Assembly: GCA_018136815.1 (NCBI GenBank)
Contig: CM030933.1
Location: 5,162,282 to 5,226,281, forward strand
DNA length: 64,000 bases
Reading direction: 5' to 3'
Source: Isochrysis galbana
Taxonomy: Eukaryota; Haptophyta; Isochrysidales; Isochrysidaceae
Below the pieces are notes generated by a model. It made no database searches. It was not told where the DNA came from and saw only the letters and a list, made by a program, of their open reading frames with translations. A program made the position numbers and the translations under genes. The number at the start of each line of letters is the position of its first letter. Positions within the stretch are counted from its first letter, which is position 1. Below are positions 20,962 through 30,959 of this stretch, one piece after another.

Positions 20962-22030
20962 CAACTAAGTTTATACTTGGTCGCAATGGAGCGCGCCGCC
21001 GCGACTCCCCTCTCCTTCGGGCCCCCCGCTGAGGGCGCCCCCCCAGTACCCATGGAGCAGTCGCTGGCGAAGCGACCGCGTCCGCCCGCGGAGGCCGAGC
21101 AGGTGCGTGCGACTCGCGTCGCGCCACACGGCCCGTGGCCTCGGCCACGCCACCCTCAGCAGCCTTGCTGGTCCCCCCCATGGGAGACAGCAGGCTGTGG
21201 ACCCCACCCGGCCTACACCAGACGAGACACGCCAACCCTCCAACAGGCATGCCTTATGGCAGAGGCCTCACTCACCCTGGAGAAGGCCGCGCCGCCTTGG
21301 CGGCGCGGCCCGAGACCGGGTGGCCCTTATGGGCACACTCCTCATACAACAACAGATACGCACAACTCCAGAGGACTGGCACACAAGCGCACACCATGGC
21401 GAGACACCCCCGGACCTACACAAGGGAGGGAACCAAGGAGAAGGACAGCACATGCCACAAAATGTCACCGTTCGCACGCTCACCCCAAACCCCCCTACCC
21501 TCTGATCCGGATAAAGGTGATCCTGTCAGATGATGAACAAGAAATGGGAGACACTGATGCAAACTTCGACCTCTCCTTCCATCAAGAAGGGGACTATGCC
21601 TTTCAAGACGCGGCGGCATATGCCGCGATCGTCGAGCTACTCCTCGAGCTAGAGGGAGTTGACCCTGAACCAGACTTTTGGGCTCGTTCCATCAAAGGCC
21701 CGTGGCACGTGGCGGTCAATGAGGACTGCGCACAACAATTCAAAGACCGCTATGGCGAGCTCACCACCCTCCGCATCACTCAAACAGACATCACCGTCCG
21801 CGTGAAGATCGGAACCTTGGAGGAGAAACTCAACAAGGGGGGATCTGCCTCTCGCAAGTCCCTCTACAACGCCCTCCAAGATGTGGCGGCCCACATTGTA
21901 GTTGAAGCTGATGGCCTCGCGCAAGCCAAACAAATCAACCTCAGCGTTCTCGTTAAAGCGGTCGAAAAGGTAGGCCTCACATTCCTCAAGGGGAACCGAG
22001 AGCGCACCATAGCAGAGGGAGGGAATGGTG
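20962..22030 (+). mobile_element. Non-LTR-like retroelement, 5' hairpin and putative ORF1
   Basis: The 5' end is the hairpin AACTAAGT, TTAT, ACTTGGTC (20963-20982), followed by GCAATGG. From ATG 20986 a frame of about 350 codons starts MERAAATPLSFGPPAEG, passes through a Pro/Arg-rich stretch, then an acidic to globular region (GDYAFQDAAAYAAIVELLL; HVAVNEDCAQQFKDRYGE; ITQTDITVRVKI). The latter looks like an RRM-type ORF1 nucleic-acid chaperone domain, which is an inference. No RT follows, because at about 22030 the sequence changes to a hAT-like fragment in reverse orientation. It is the longest copy of the family also seen at 6719 and 34750. Confidence 0.65.
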
Positions 22031-22039
22031 AGATGGGCC

Positions 22040-22452
22040 ACCTCTCTTCGCTACTCGCACCGCTCAAGGCCCGACCTTCTGCTTGGCGGTGTACTCGCTC
22101 GTCTTCAATCTTTGCCTTCTTGGCCAACTGCCGCGAGCGTAGCCGAAGCTCCGCAACGACAGCCGCGTGCCTCTCAATCCACGCCGCATGTGGCCGACAC
22201 GCACGAACGTTCCGGTTTGGCAGAAGCTTGTCCAAGTGTTGCCGAATGTTCATTGGGTCCCCCCACGTACTTGTGGCCGCAGAACAGACATGCCTTGGCC
22301 CGCACGCTTTTCGCACGGCCATCCATCTCCTCGATAGTCGACCACTCAAGGGAAGAGCCCAGCAGCTCATCTATGGGCTGCCTGCCCCACGGTGTGACTG
22401 CACCCTCCTGCAGCTCCAGCTCCAGCTCCTCATCATCATTAGTGAGAGGCAT
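22040..22452 (-). pseudogene. BED zinc-finger N-terminus of a hAT-like transposase
   Basis: From a minus-strand ATG at 22452 the frame has an acidic start (TNDDEELELELQEG) and then KACLFCGHKYVGGP. After a frameshift at the C-run near 22255 the text continues NIRQHLDKLLPN and VRACRPHAAW, then a basic helix (ELRLRSRQLAKKAKIEDER). The Cys-x2-Cys, His-Leu and later Cys pattern with GG before the helix is typical of BED fingers at the N-terminus of hAT transposases. No catalytic domain is present. Confidence 0.55.
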
Positions 22453-22565
22453 GGCGGCCGCTCGCTCGCTCGCTCGCTCGGGGTGTGGGGCGATGAGCAC
22501 GTGCCCCCCCCCGTTATTTTTTTTGAATTTTATTTTATTCTAAAGTTAGTAGTAGTAATATCAGC

Positions 22566-22612
22566 CTGATATCAGGTTATCAGGTCTAGTAGGCCTGATA
22601 ACCTGATATCAG
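22566..22612. repeat. Perfect 19-bp inverted repeat (hairpin)
   Basis: CTGATATCAGGTTATCAGG (22566-22584) is followed after a 9-nt loop by its exact reverse complement (22594-22612). CCTGATATCAG recurs once more just downstream (22615-22625). It sits 5' of the hAT-like fragment in that fragment's orientation. Confidence 0.9.
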
Positions 22613-22629
22613 AACCTGATATCAGCCTG

Positions 22630-23150
22630 ACGGGGCATCTGGGGCACAGCTGCACCCCCTCAAGAAGCCCTTCGTGGGGCGCCTTTTAGCAGCAAGGGCG
22701 GTCGCTTTCTTCAAGAACTCTTCAAATTTTCACGTGCGCACGTCGGTGACAACGACCTTCCACACTCAACAAATTGACAGGGAGCGGGTGGCCTGTATGA
22801 CATTACTTGTGGCTGAAACTACCCGCTCACCTCTTTCCGCCCACCAAGCTCGCAGGTCTTCCCAACTCAAATCGCCGGGATGCTGTGTAATGGGCACGCA
22901 GTGGAACATGCAATCAGGACCAAGAGGTCTGAGTCCGTCGGGCTACGGCAGCGCAAGCACCCACACGTGCCGTTTTTGGGCACACTCGTCGTCGCCCAAG
23001 AAAGTCACACACCTCAAGGTGCCCATGCCGCTGCCTTCGCTGTAGGCCATCAAAATTAGGATGACGGGACGGCCAAGCACAACATGTGCAAGGAAGGGAG
23101 CGATTGCCATATCCGCAGGCCGTCCTCGCCGTTCGAGGTCCTGCACCACT
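22630..23150 (-). pseudogene. Protein-coding remnant with one in-frame TAG
   Basis: From 23149 the frame reads DLERRGRPADMAIAPFLAHV, VILILMAYSEGSG and CVTFLGDDECAQKRH, meets TAG at 22943-22945, and then stays open for about 61 more codons (including GDLSWEDLRAWWAERGERV) before TGA. The composition is protein-like on both sides of the TAG, which suggests a coding sequence broken by one nonsense mutation. The domain is not confidently identified. It may be cargo or flank of the adjacent mobile-element debris. Confidence 0.4.
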
Positions 23151-23584
23151 TAGCGGGAACGTAGAACGTAGCTAGCTAGCATGGCGGCGGTAGTAAGTCG
23201 GTTGTAGGTGGTTGTGTCGGCCTGGGCTTGCTGTAGTTGATTGAAGTCTTGCAGCTGGTGCTTTCTAGTACCCAGATTAGCGAATGGACGGTGTTTCCCA
23301 CTTCTTGACATTGTCGATGCCATTGTGCACTTTGCGCCCGTTCCGAGATCATAAAATGTGGTTTATGATCTCTGGCTGAGGCTCGTTGCTCGCTCATCGG
23401 TCCGGCTTTATTCTTTCTCCGCCCATTTAGCAACGCATATTTGTTAAGAATAATTTAGCCAGTAGTAGTATTCCAGTAGAGCAGTGCAAGAAGAGCATTT
23501 GTGCGTTTACCCAATCGCATCCCTTACTTAGAGCAGTACAGCTTGAGCTGCCGCTCACTTTACCTGAGTACACTCATCAATTAT
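23151..23584. other. Intergenic, 3' flank of TBC1D31
   Basis: No supported gene is visible. Confidence 0.5.
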
Positions 23585-26500
23585 TCAGGCCATTCCACCT
23601 TCATCACTGCTAGGTACATCACCGCCCTCAGGCAACAGCGACGCCAACGCTTCCCGGGCACGTGCGTGGGTCGCCATCACAGCCTCAGCACTCGCTCGCA
23701 TCGACTCAACCCACGCGTCGTGAGACTCAAACTGATCGGAAAGCAGTTCGCATGTCGCGCAGGGCGTCGTCTCCGAATCAACAATGCCATGATTGTCCCT
23801 TCCCCATGAGCTGAATGACGGCCTTTCATCGGCCTCACTTGTTGCCACTTGCGGGGGTTCATTAGAGCGGCCTGAGATGGCATCACCTTGTTGCGAGGAT
23901 GTGGCGTACGGTGAATGCATCCCCATACCACTCGCTCGACCCTCCTCCGCTAGTCCACGCAGTTGCTCGCGCAAACCTGTTTGCAATCCGCTAAGCCGCA
24001 GCCCACCAAGTGGGTCAGTATCGTCACTTGTACCACCATATGCTGCAGAACCGACGGCTGGAGTGAGAAAGTCCGCGCTCGCACGCCCGGCAAGCGCCTC
24101 CGAATCGAGGCGAGTTCGCAAATTCGAGCCGAGTCCCTCAAGCCGCGATCCAAGATCATCGAGCAAAGTGCGAGCTTCTTTATTGTCGATCGCAAGATCC
24201 GAGTCGACACGCTGAGAATCTACATTGGCGATAGGCTCCCGACTTGATCCACTTTGTGGCTGCATTTGGCCCGTTGGGCTAGCCACAGGAGGTGGGTCTA
24301 ACTCCGGTTCGCTATGGGGCTCAATCTTGATACTTTCCCTTGGCTCTAGCCCAGCTAGCACAATTGGCTCTTCTTCCCATCTCCGCGCAACGCCAGCACA
24401 CGCTTTGTAAGCTTCATCGCCAACAGCATCTCCAGGTGAGGCGGCAGACTCGCTATTGCCAACGCCAGCGGAATCTTCCACGCAGGAGACCTCAGACACG
24501 GCGAAGTCTTCAAATAAGGCGCTCATCGTCGAGAACGGGCACTGTGTGTTTGTGTGCAAAGAACCGTCACAATGCCCCTCTCCCAACCTTGCCGTTGAAT
24601 GTGGAAGGCTGCGGTTGCACGGGGAGAAGTGGGCAATTATGTCAGCAGCTTGTGTCATTGCTCTCAGCTCAGACTCGCATTCGCATGGTGGTGCGCCGCT
24701 CTTTGGTATAGATGAACTACAGTACGGTGGAGCGAACGTATGGGCCTCGAGGCTTTGCTCAGGAGAGTCGTTGGCCGACGGATGTTGAGCACTCGAGTAA
24801 GCTGTGGAAGCCCCAAGGCTGTGCTCCGGAGATTTTTTGGCCGCCGGATGTTGAGCACTAGAGTCAGCTGTGGAAGCGGTCGCAATGCCTTGTTGAAGCA
24901 ACAAAGTTTTCAATTCCGTGTCTGTTCGCTCCTCGAGCCCTTGTGCATGCGCCAAACGTTGCTGTTGGAGTCGGTGGAGCATGGCCTCAAGTTCATCTCC
25001 ATTGTCCATGTGATGAGCCTCAGAAGGGCGCCCCGATTCGCTAAGGTCGATGGAATCTTCTCCAAACGCGTCAACAGGCGGCGTCTGAGAACACGCTGAG
25101 GTCAACGGGCTGCTATGTATGACATCGACCTTGGATTGGCACATCTGATCTCGTGGAAGTTGCGAGGGGTAAGCCGGGGCGCTTTCGGGGCCTGCGCCAT
25201 AACGTCTTGCCATCCATGTGCCATAATCCGACCATTCCCCGAGTTGCGGTGTTGTACATCCGCGCTGTCCATTAGCCGCATTAGCTTGAGAGGACGACGT
25301 AGTTGAGGAGGATTGCCTCCGCGAGCTCCGGCCCGGTACACCAGCATCTGTGGCCAGTTCAGTAGCTTCCATGGAAGATTCACTCTGAATTTGACTCCGA
25401 ATCGTAAAACGAGCTTCAGGTAGCCCAATTGGCTGTGTGACCGCAGCTCCATGCCACCTGTCTTCTATGCCTCGTGTAATTGCTGCTGTCCTGCAGCGCG
25501 CCTCAGACGCCTCAGCCTCTTGGGATGCTCGCAGAGCCGCCAGCTTGAGCTCCTGTTCTGCTTCCGACGCCTTCAGAGCTTGGTTTAACTGCTCGAACTC
25601 AGCCTCCGCGGTGGCACTCGCCACTTGGCCTTGTTCTACGGAAGACACCAGGCTGTCCGCCATTTGTCCGCTCGGGGGTGCAAGCCCCGCTGGTTCTCCG
25701 GAAGCCGGCGGCAAGCCAACCCTTCTTCCATTGGGCTTTCCTGGTCCTGCCCACCACGCCTTGCCGCGGAACCGTGCCGCCATCGCGTCCGCTGCTGTTG
25801 CCTCCGCTGCTAGCTTCGACATCAACTGTGCATGCTCCGCCTCACGAGTTGCCTCTGCCTCGCGTGCACGCTGAACGTTCGCTTGCGCCATTGTCATAGC
25901 TTCTCCAAGCTCTGCTACCCCCCCATACGCTAGACGTTGCAACTGTTCACGCTTAGCAACAAGCGCATTTCGTGCCGCCTCAGCTTCGGCTTCCCTCTGA
26001 GCGTGTCGCTCTTCCGCCGCGGCTGCCACCGCCTCGGCTTCCTCATAAACTGAACGGACACTCGCTTTCAAATACCGTCTTTGCATGAGCTCTGTCTCAT
26101 GCGCCTTGATCCGCTGCACCTCCGCGATGCCAAACCCAATTACAGACCTGGGAAATTCTACAAGTCGTGGGTAGACTGGGCCCGCTGGAAGTGGCAAGAA
26201 GGGCGCCCATCTTGGGAAGAAATGATCGGGTGTGCGCTCCAGCATCGCACGCGCGGTGCGCATCCACAGCGGCATGCGTAAGCACGACTCGGAGTGCAGG
26301 ACTGAGCATACTTGCTCGACGGTTCTGGCCTGCAGCAAGACTGGCGCATGGAGTTTAGCATACGCCGTGAGCGCAATCAACATAAATATGGGTTCATGCG
26401 TGAGTAGGTGATCCCAAAGCACCATCCAGTCGTCACGCCCCAAGGATCGTGAAAAGCAAGACTGAAGGAGCGGCCACGCCCATTTCGAGGCGTCGACGCC

Positions 26501-28288
26501 TAACATCTCGAGATGGGCAGCCAGCACAGGTGCGTGATGTGATAGCAACGATGCGGCTCCGGCGAGAAGCTCCACGGGAGGGTAGGGGTGACACTCGTAG
26601 AATCGCTGGCCCCAATTGGCCAATACCGTGGCGACTGCCTCGAACGCTGCAACGTCGTCAGGGCCGAAGGCTAGCACCCATGGGAAGACCGCGACGTCAA
26701 GATCGGTAGCCTCTTCAAACAGCGGGCACCAGTGCGCTAGGCAAGAAAGAAGCCGCTCGAGCCTCAGGCTGAGCCTGCGGTCACGCAAACTCGTGCGGGC
26801 GTGCACGCCTGCATGCGCTGGGTGCAAGCCTTTCTCTGTGAGCCCTCGATGCGCGCACTCGTTGTTCGGCAGCTGAAGCAAGAAGCGCCAGATGAGCAAT
26901 CGATGCTTTTCAGGAAAGCGCCCCGCTTGCCATAGCATCTCGCGCAGCCGCTGGACGTCAAGTAGCACAGAGTCTTCCGAGACAGCGCCCAGCTGAAACA
27001 AGGGTAGCAACTGAGCAAGATTGACTTGACCCTGGAAGAGGGGCGCACGATAAAATTCCTTTTGCGGTTTTCTATTCCGCTGTACACGCGATGCGAGTCG
27101 CCCTCTTGGAGGATCCCTTCGCTCCTTTGGTTTCGCAAGCCCTGTCGAGTGTGGTAGCGGTGCTCCACGCGCAGGAGCATGTGTAGATCCGTTTTGACCT
27201 ACACCTGCGCCTCCAGCGAGTCTGGCCAGGACCTCGAGATAATGCACCGCGACTCTACCATCAGTCCGGACTGCCGCCATCGAATAACCCATGGTGTCGA
27301 AGGCAACTTGTGAGAAGCCAGATCTTGTGGCGCTCCCAGATGGAAGCAGGCTGAGCGCAACTTGTTCTGAGGACGGTACGGTGAGATGCAGCATGCCGTC
27401 GTCACACACGAGAGCCAGGTGATTCGAGCTCGGAATCCAAGCCGCCCCGGCAATGCTTGCGCCTGAAGGAATCTGCAAAAGTTTAAGCAACGTCTTTTCT
27501 CGCAGTGACCACACGGCGACAACCCCCAAGTCGCCCCCGACGGCGATCAGTGCAGCGCTCTCGTCAACGGCGAGCGTACGAAGCCTGACCTTTGCGTGGG
27601 AGACTGGCAGCTTCAACTTGGCCTCGAGTGTGAAGTCGTCGGTGCGCCACAAGCGCACGTCGTGCTCGAAACATGCAGCCATTCGCTCACCGTCGGAAAG
27701 CAGCACTGCGCCGACCGAAGGTCTGGGCAAGGCCAGCTGACGCACACGTGAGAGATCGCTGCTGTCCCACAAGATAATCGCATCAGCAGAGCACGAGAGC
27801 AGCAGCGGCCTCATATTGTCGCAGCTGAGCGTGCGGATCTTTAAGTGGTGTCCACGGAGATGACCGACCATGCACCTTTTCTCGGTGTCATAGCACTCGA
27901 TGGAGCCATCGGCTATCCCAACAAAAAGTTCACTGGCAAGTGTCCTTGAGAACACGGCGCACGTACCGCAAGCGCCGCCGCGCTTCAGCAGGTTGTACCG
28001 GTTATGCTGCAGCTCAAGCACGATCAGTTGGCCGTGCTCGTTGAGTATCGCGAGCGTGTCGCACCGGCAGTTGAAAGCGACTGCCGTCACACGGCTCGGC
28101 GCCTTGCGCTCGCGCTGCACACAGAGGAGGGAGAAGCGAGCGCCGTCGGTACTCAGCTGCTGCGGTGGCTGGCTGGACCAGATGCGGCCGACCGGATGCG
28201 CAGTGTCAATCTCGAGATCCGCCATCGGCTCTTGCGACGAAGCAGGCGCTTCCCTGGCCTGAGGGCGAGAAGGGGTGGCTGGTTGCAT
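23585..28288 (-). CDS. TBC1D31: TBC1D31/WDR67-like WD40-TBC protein
   Basis: A single uninterrupted frame of 1,567 residues from the ATG at 28288. Residues about 40-400 form WD40 repeats (LRGHHLKIRTLSCDN, LLLSCSADAIILWDSS, ALIAVGGDLGVVAVWSL). Residues about 440-680 are a Rab-GAP TBC domain (PEKHRLLIWRFLLQLP; DWMVLWDHLLTHEP) that lacks an obvious catalytic Arg finger, as in WDR67. A PRW-x-PFLPLPAGP to YPRLVEFP segment and a long coiled coil follow (about 730-960). These match human TBC1D31, a centriolar-satellite protein needed for ciliogenesis that recruits signalling enzymes. The C-terminal ~600 residues are acidic, Ser-rich and low-complexity, making the protein about 500 residues longer than human (about 1,066). 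It contains two near-identical 24-residue units around EHSLGASTAYSSAQHP (about 24780-24880). The upstream in-frame extension to 28606 is low-complexity and was not used. Confidence 0.92.
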   Translation of the reverse strand: MQPATPSRPQAREAPASSQEPMADLEIDTAHPVGRIWSSQPPQQLSTDGARFSLLCVQRERKAPSRVTAVAFNCRCDTLAILNEHGQLIVLELQHNRYNLLKRGGACGTCAVFSRTLASELFVGIADGSIECYDTEKRCMVGHLRGHHLKIRTLSCDNMRPLLLSCSADAIILWDSSDLSRVRQLALPRPSVGAVLLSDGERMAACFEHDVRLWRTDDFTLEAKLKLPVSHAKVRLRTLAVDESAALIAVGGDLGVVAVWSLREKTLLKLLQIPSGASIAGAAWIPSSNHLALVCDDGMLHLTVPSSEQVALSLLPSGSATRSGFSQVAFDTMGYSMAAVRTDGRVAVHYLEVLARLAGGAGVGQNGSTHAPARGAPLPHSTGLAKPKERRDPPRGRLASRVQRNRKPQKEFYRAPLFQGQVNLAQLLPLFQLGAVSEDSVLLDVQRLREMLWQAGRFPEKHRLLIWRFLLQLPNNECAHRGLTEKGLHPAHAGVHARTSLRDRRLSLRLERLLSCLAHWCPLFEEATDLDVAVFPWVLAFGPDDVAAFEAVATVLANWGQRFYECHPYPPVELLAGAASLLSHHAPVLAAHLEMLGVDASKWAWPLLQSCFSRSLGRDDWMVLWDHLLTHEPIFMLIALTAYAKLHAPVLLQARTVEQVCSVLHSESCLRMPLWMRTARAMLERTPDHFFPRWAPFLPLPAGPVYPRLVEFPRSVIGFGIAEVQRIKAHETELMQRRYLKASVRSVYEEAEAVAAAAEERHAQREAEAEAARNALVAKREQLQRLAYGGVAELGEAMTMAQANVQRAREAEATREAEHAQLMSKLAAEATAADAMAARFRGKAWWAGPGKPNGRRVGLPPASGEPAGLAPPSGQMADSLVSSVEQGQVASATAEAEFEQLNQALKASEAEQELKLAALRASQEAEASEARCRTAAITRGIEDRWHGAAVTQPIGLPEARFTIRSQIQSESSMEATELATDAGVPGRSSRRQSSSTTSSSQANAANGQRGCTTPQLGEWSDYGTWMARRYGAGPESAPAYPSQLPRDQMCQSKVDVIHSSPLTSACSQTPPVDAFGEDSIDLSESGRPSEAHHMDNGDELEAMLHRLQQQRLAHAQGLEERTDTELKTLLLQQGIATASTADSSAQHPAAKKSPEHSLGASTAYSSAQHPSANDSPEQSLEAHTFAPPYCSSSIPKSGAPPCECESELRAMTQAADIIAHFSPCNRSLPHSTARLGEGHCDGSLHTNTQCPFSTMSALFEDFAVSEVSCVEDSAGVGNSESAASPGDAVGDEAYKACAGVARRWEEEPIVLAGLEPRESIKIEPHSEPELDPPPVASPTGQMQPQSGSSREPIANVDSQRVDSDLAIDNKEARTLLDDLGSRLEGLGSNLRTRLDSEALAGRASADFLTPAVGSAAYGGTSDDTDPLGGLRLSGLQTGLREQLRGLAEEGRASGMGMHSPYATSSQQGDAISGRSNEPPQVATSEADERPSFSSWGRDNHGIVDSETTPCATCELLSDQFESHDAWVESMRASAEAVMATHARAREALASLLPEGGDVPSSDEGGMA

Positions 28289-29224
28289 GCCTCGTGCAAA
28301 GGAAGCCAGCCCTACTCCCTTTCTCTCGCGTCCGCGCGCTCTCCTTCGCCGCCCCCTACAGCCGCCGAGCAGCGAGCCCCTTCTCCCACCCTCCACCCCG
28401 CCCGCCCGCCCCTTCCCCTCTCCCCCTCCGCAGCGCCCCTCGCCCCCTCTCGCTCCACCTGCCCGGCGCGGAGGTTTTGGAGGGAAAGCCGTGCGTGCGT
28501 CCCCCGCTGCGGGGGAGCGAAGTTTTACGGATCTACTTCTGGAGTACTTGAGTTTAGAGAGAGAGAGGAGAGAGTACAGTAACCACCAAGCAAGGACGAG
28601 GGACATCGTTAGAACTCAGAGGATTGTAGAACATCTCATTGACTACTAGTAGCTAGTAGCCTCCCTAGAGCCCTAGAGCCCCTAGCCGCCTTGAAGAGAG
28701 CGGTACAAGTAGGTAGTACAAAAAATAGTTGAACGCGAACGCAACTCAGACTTTTTGACCGTTTGAACATAGTCAACTACCTACTACTCCCTTGACCCCC
28801 AAAGTGAACACTGAACACTGTGAAAAACACTGACAATTTTCCTCGCGCCGCGTGCACGCGGCGCTCAACACCTCTCGCGGCTGTGCCGCGAACACACCCA
28901 ACTCAAGGCGCGCGACAATGAACACCCGTCAACTACATACTCACCCCCCCTAAAAAAGTGAACGCGCGTATTATTTTTTCCACTTACTTGTAAGCGATAC
29001 GGACTTCGGATCAGAAAGTTGAGTGGGCAGGCGCAGCTCCCGCCCCAAGATCAAAGGCGCCCTCGCCGCCGTCCTTTGTCCTCTCCCGCTATCAAGAAGC
29101 CCGTCTCTCCTTCTCCTTCTCACCTACCTCTGCTGTCTGCTGCAGGGCGTGAGCCTGAGCCCGCCTGCCTCTCTATGTTGTAAGGCTAGTAACCACAACT
29201 AGCCTACCACAACCACGTATTTCA
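28289..29224. other. TBC1D31 upstream region and intergenic
   Basis: The sense strand of TBC1D31 is CT-repeat-rich at 28556-28574. A perfect 20-bp palindrome, centred on GTGCAC, lies at about 28845-28864. No other gene is visible. Confidence 0.5.
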
Positions 29225-29470
29225 ATATTTTTGAGCATTAGTATTAGTACCGGTACTCCGTACTTCCACTAGCTAGCCACTGCTAGCCTTGTTGTACCAA
29301 CACGCCAAGCCACGACGCACATGCACATGACCGCACCAACTCCCAAAGGCACAAACAAAAATTCCAAGCACCTGATTATACTTCCCCCCTGTCCCCTCGC
29401 ATGCCCCCGGCTCCCGTTAGAACTCGTCCCCACAAGCTCATTGGGGTGAAAACCCGAAAACCCAGTTACC
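29225..29470 (-). repeat. Conserved 3' tail of a retroelement family, copy 3
   Basis: The reverse complement carries the blocks GGGGACGAG, GAGCCGGGGGCATGCGAGG, TTGGCGTGTTGGTAC, CTAGTGG and TACTAATGCTCA in the same order as the copies at 9517, 12500 and 56108. No RT or 5' end is attached. Confidence 0.6.
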
Positions 29471-30359
29471 AGTTAGTCGTTAGTCGCCAATAATCAATAA
29501 TATGTGACATGTACATTGAAGACTTGCCAGGGAACCAGGGAAAAGCACTGGGGGGGGGGGGGGGGCGAGCCTTTCTTTGCAGTCGTCCGTGAATAAGGCC
29601 CTTAGCCCTTATGGCAGGATGGCAGGCCAACATGCCCGACCAGGCATCCGCAGAATAAACGTTTAATGAACGACTGCGCCCGGGCCCGGGGCCCGGGGAA
29701 CCGGGGAACCATACCTTGAGAGGGCGGCATCCCCGGGCGAACTTGCGAACTTGCGCCGCTCCCTCCGTTCCTCCGTCTTACGCTAGCCCTCCGCCTGTCG
29801 CCAGCCCCTCGCGCGAACTTCGAACTTCGCTCTTCGCTCCTCGCTCCTCGCTCCGCCCGTTTACCGTTTTCTAAAATGACTCATGTAAAAATGTCATTTT
29901 ATTAAATGTAACACAGTGTGATATTCTGGTACCAAAAGGTGACAATAAGGGCTCGCTCCAGCGGCTATCATCTCCCCGGGTGCCGGGGACTTAGCCGCTG
30001 CAGCGGCCGCGGAGGCCCGCCGCGCGCCGCTCCCCTCCCCCCCCTTCCCCCACTCCTCTCTGGCAGCCCAGCTTGCCACAGGGGTGTACTAGCGCGGCCA
30101 ACACCAAAGGTGAGCCCCCCCCACGCTGCCTGCCGCGATGTGCCCCTTCACGCTCGCCGCGCTCGCCTCCAGGTCGTTCTCGCACTCCCCCCCCTTCGCA
30201 GCGCGCAGACGAGCGCCAGAAGCCAGGTGCGAGCAGCGCGCGCGCAGCGCGAGCCCCCCGCCCGGCCTTGGCCTGGGTGTGCCATACCCAGCACCCGACC
30301 CCGCCCCAGCCCACACCCGCCTCGCAGCAAGCTTCCCTGGCTGAAAAGTCAGAGTTGGC
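29471..30359. other. Intergenic, GC-rich low-complexity sequence
   Basis: It contains a G-run of about 16 at 29551-29566 and CCCGGG-rich stretches near 29680. A 22-bp segment (29971-29992; core CCCCGGGTGCCGGGG) recurs exactly at 30759-30780. No convincing gene is present. Confidence 0.4.
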
Positions 30360-30532
30360 GTCTCTCTCGGCAGGCGCGGCCGGTCAGCAGATTGGCTACA
30401 GGGCTCGAAGGGGTCGAATTGGGGGGGCAGTGCGCGTGTGTATTCGTAAGATATGTGTATGGACTGTCTGCGCGCCGCATGGCGACGCGCAGGCAGTCCA
30501 TATGTGCGCGTCTAGAGCCTGATTTCTAGTGT
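30360..30532. repeat. 173-bp module duplicated at 55555-55727
   Basis: It is identical to 55555-55727 except for a very few base differences, while the flanks are unrelated. It contains a 17-bp hairpin (30458-30474 with 30486-30502; one G-T pair). In the 55-kb copy the module is the 3' end of the interrupted gag frame, so it probably spread as part of a retroelement. Confidence 0.85.
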
Positions 30533-30959
30533 GTGTGGCATGTTTGAAAGGGCGCTGGGGCCACCATTCGTAACATAATTTAATGATATGTTTATGAGAA
30601 ATAAATCTATCTATCGTAGAGTTGTCAAATCACTTGTCGGTGAACGACAGAGAACTTATGTTTCCCGGTCGCTGCATTACAGTTGTTTCGCCATGCCCTC
30701 ACCCTCTCTAATCCTCCCCCGAGAGAATTCTCCTCTTCCGCCTCGCCTCTCGCGGCTGTCTCCCCGGGTGCCGGGGACTTGTCTGCTTGAGCCCAGTTTT
30801 TTCTTATTGTCCCCCAGCGGGACTTTTTCTCACACTGTGATAGTAAACGGGACTCCGTTATCGTTGAATCCCAATTGCGGGGACCGACGAAATCCGCACT
30901 CCTCCACTCCACTCTCTCTTCGCCCTCTCCTGCGGCGCGTGCCCATGGCCATGGCGCGC
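30533..30959. other. Intergenic
   Basis: No gene is supported; see the 22-bp repeat noted at 29971. Confidence 0.4.

Noticed and set aside
29971-30780. Element flanked by the 22-bp repeats at 29971 and 30759
   Set aside because: The repeat is a GC-rich near-palindrome. No matching termini or coding content define an insertion between the copies.
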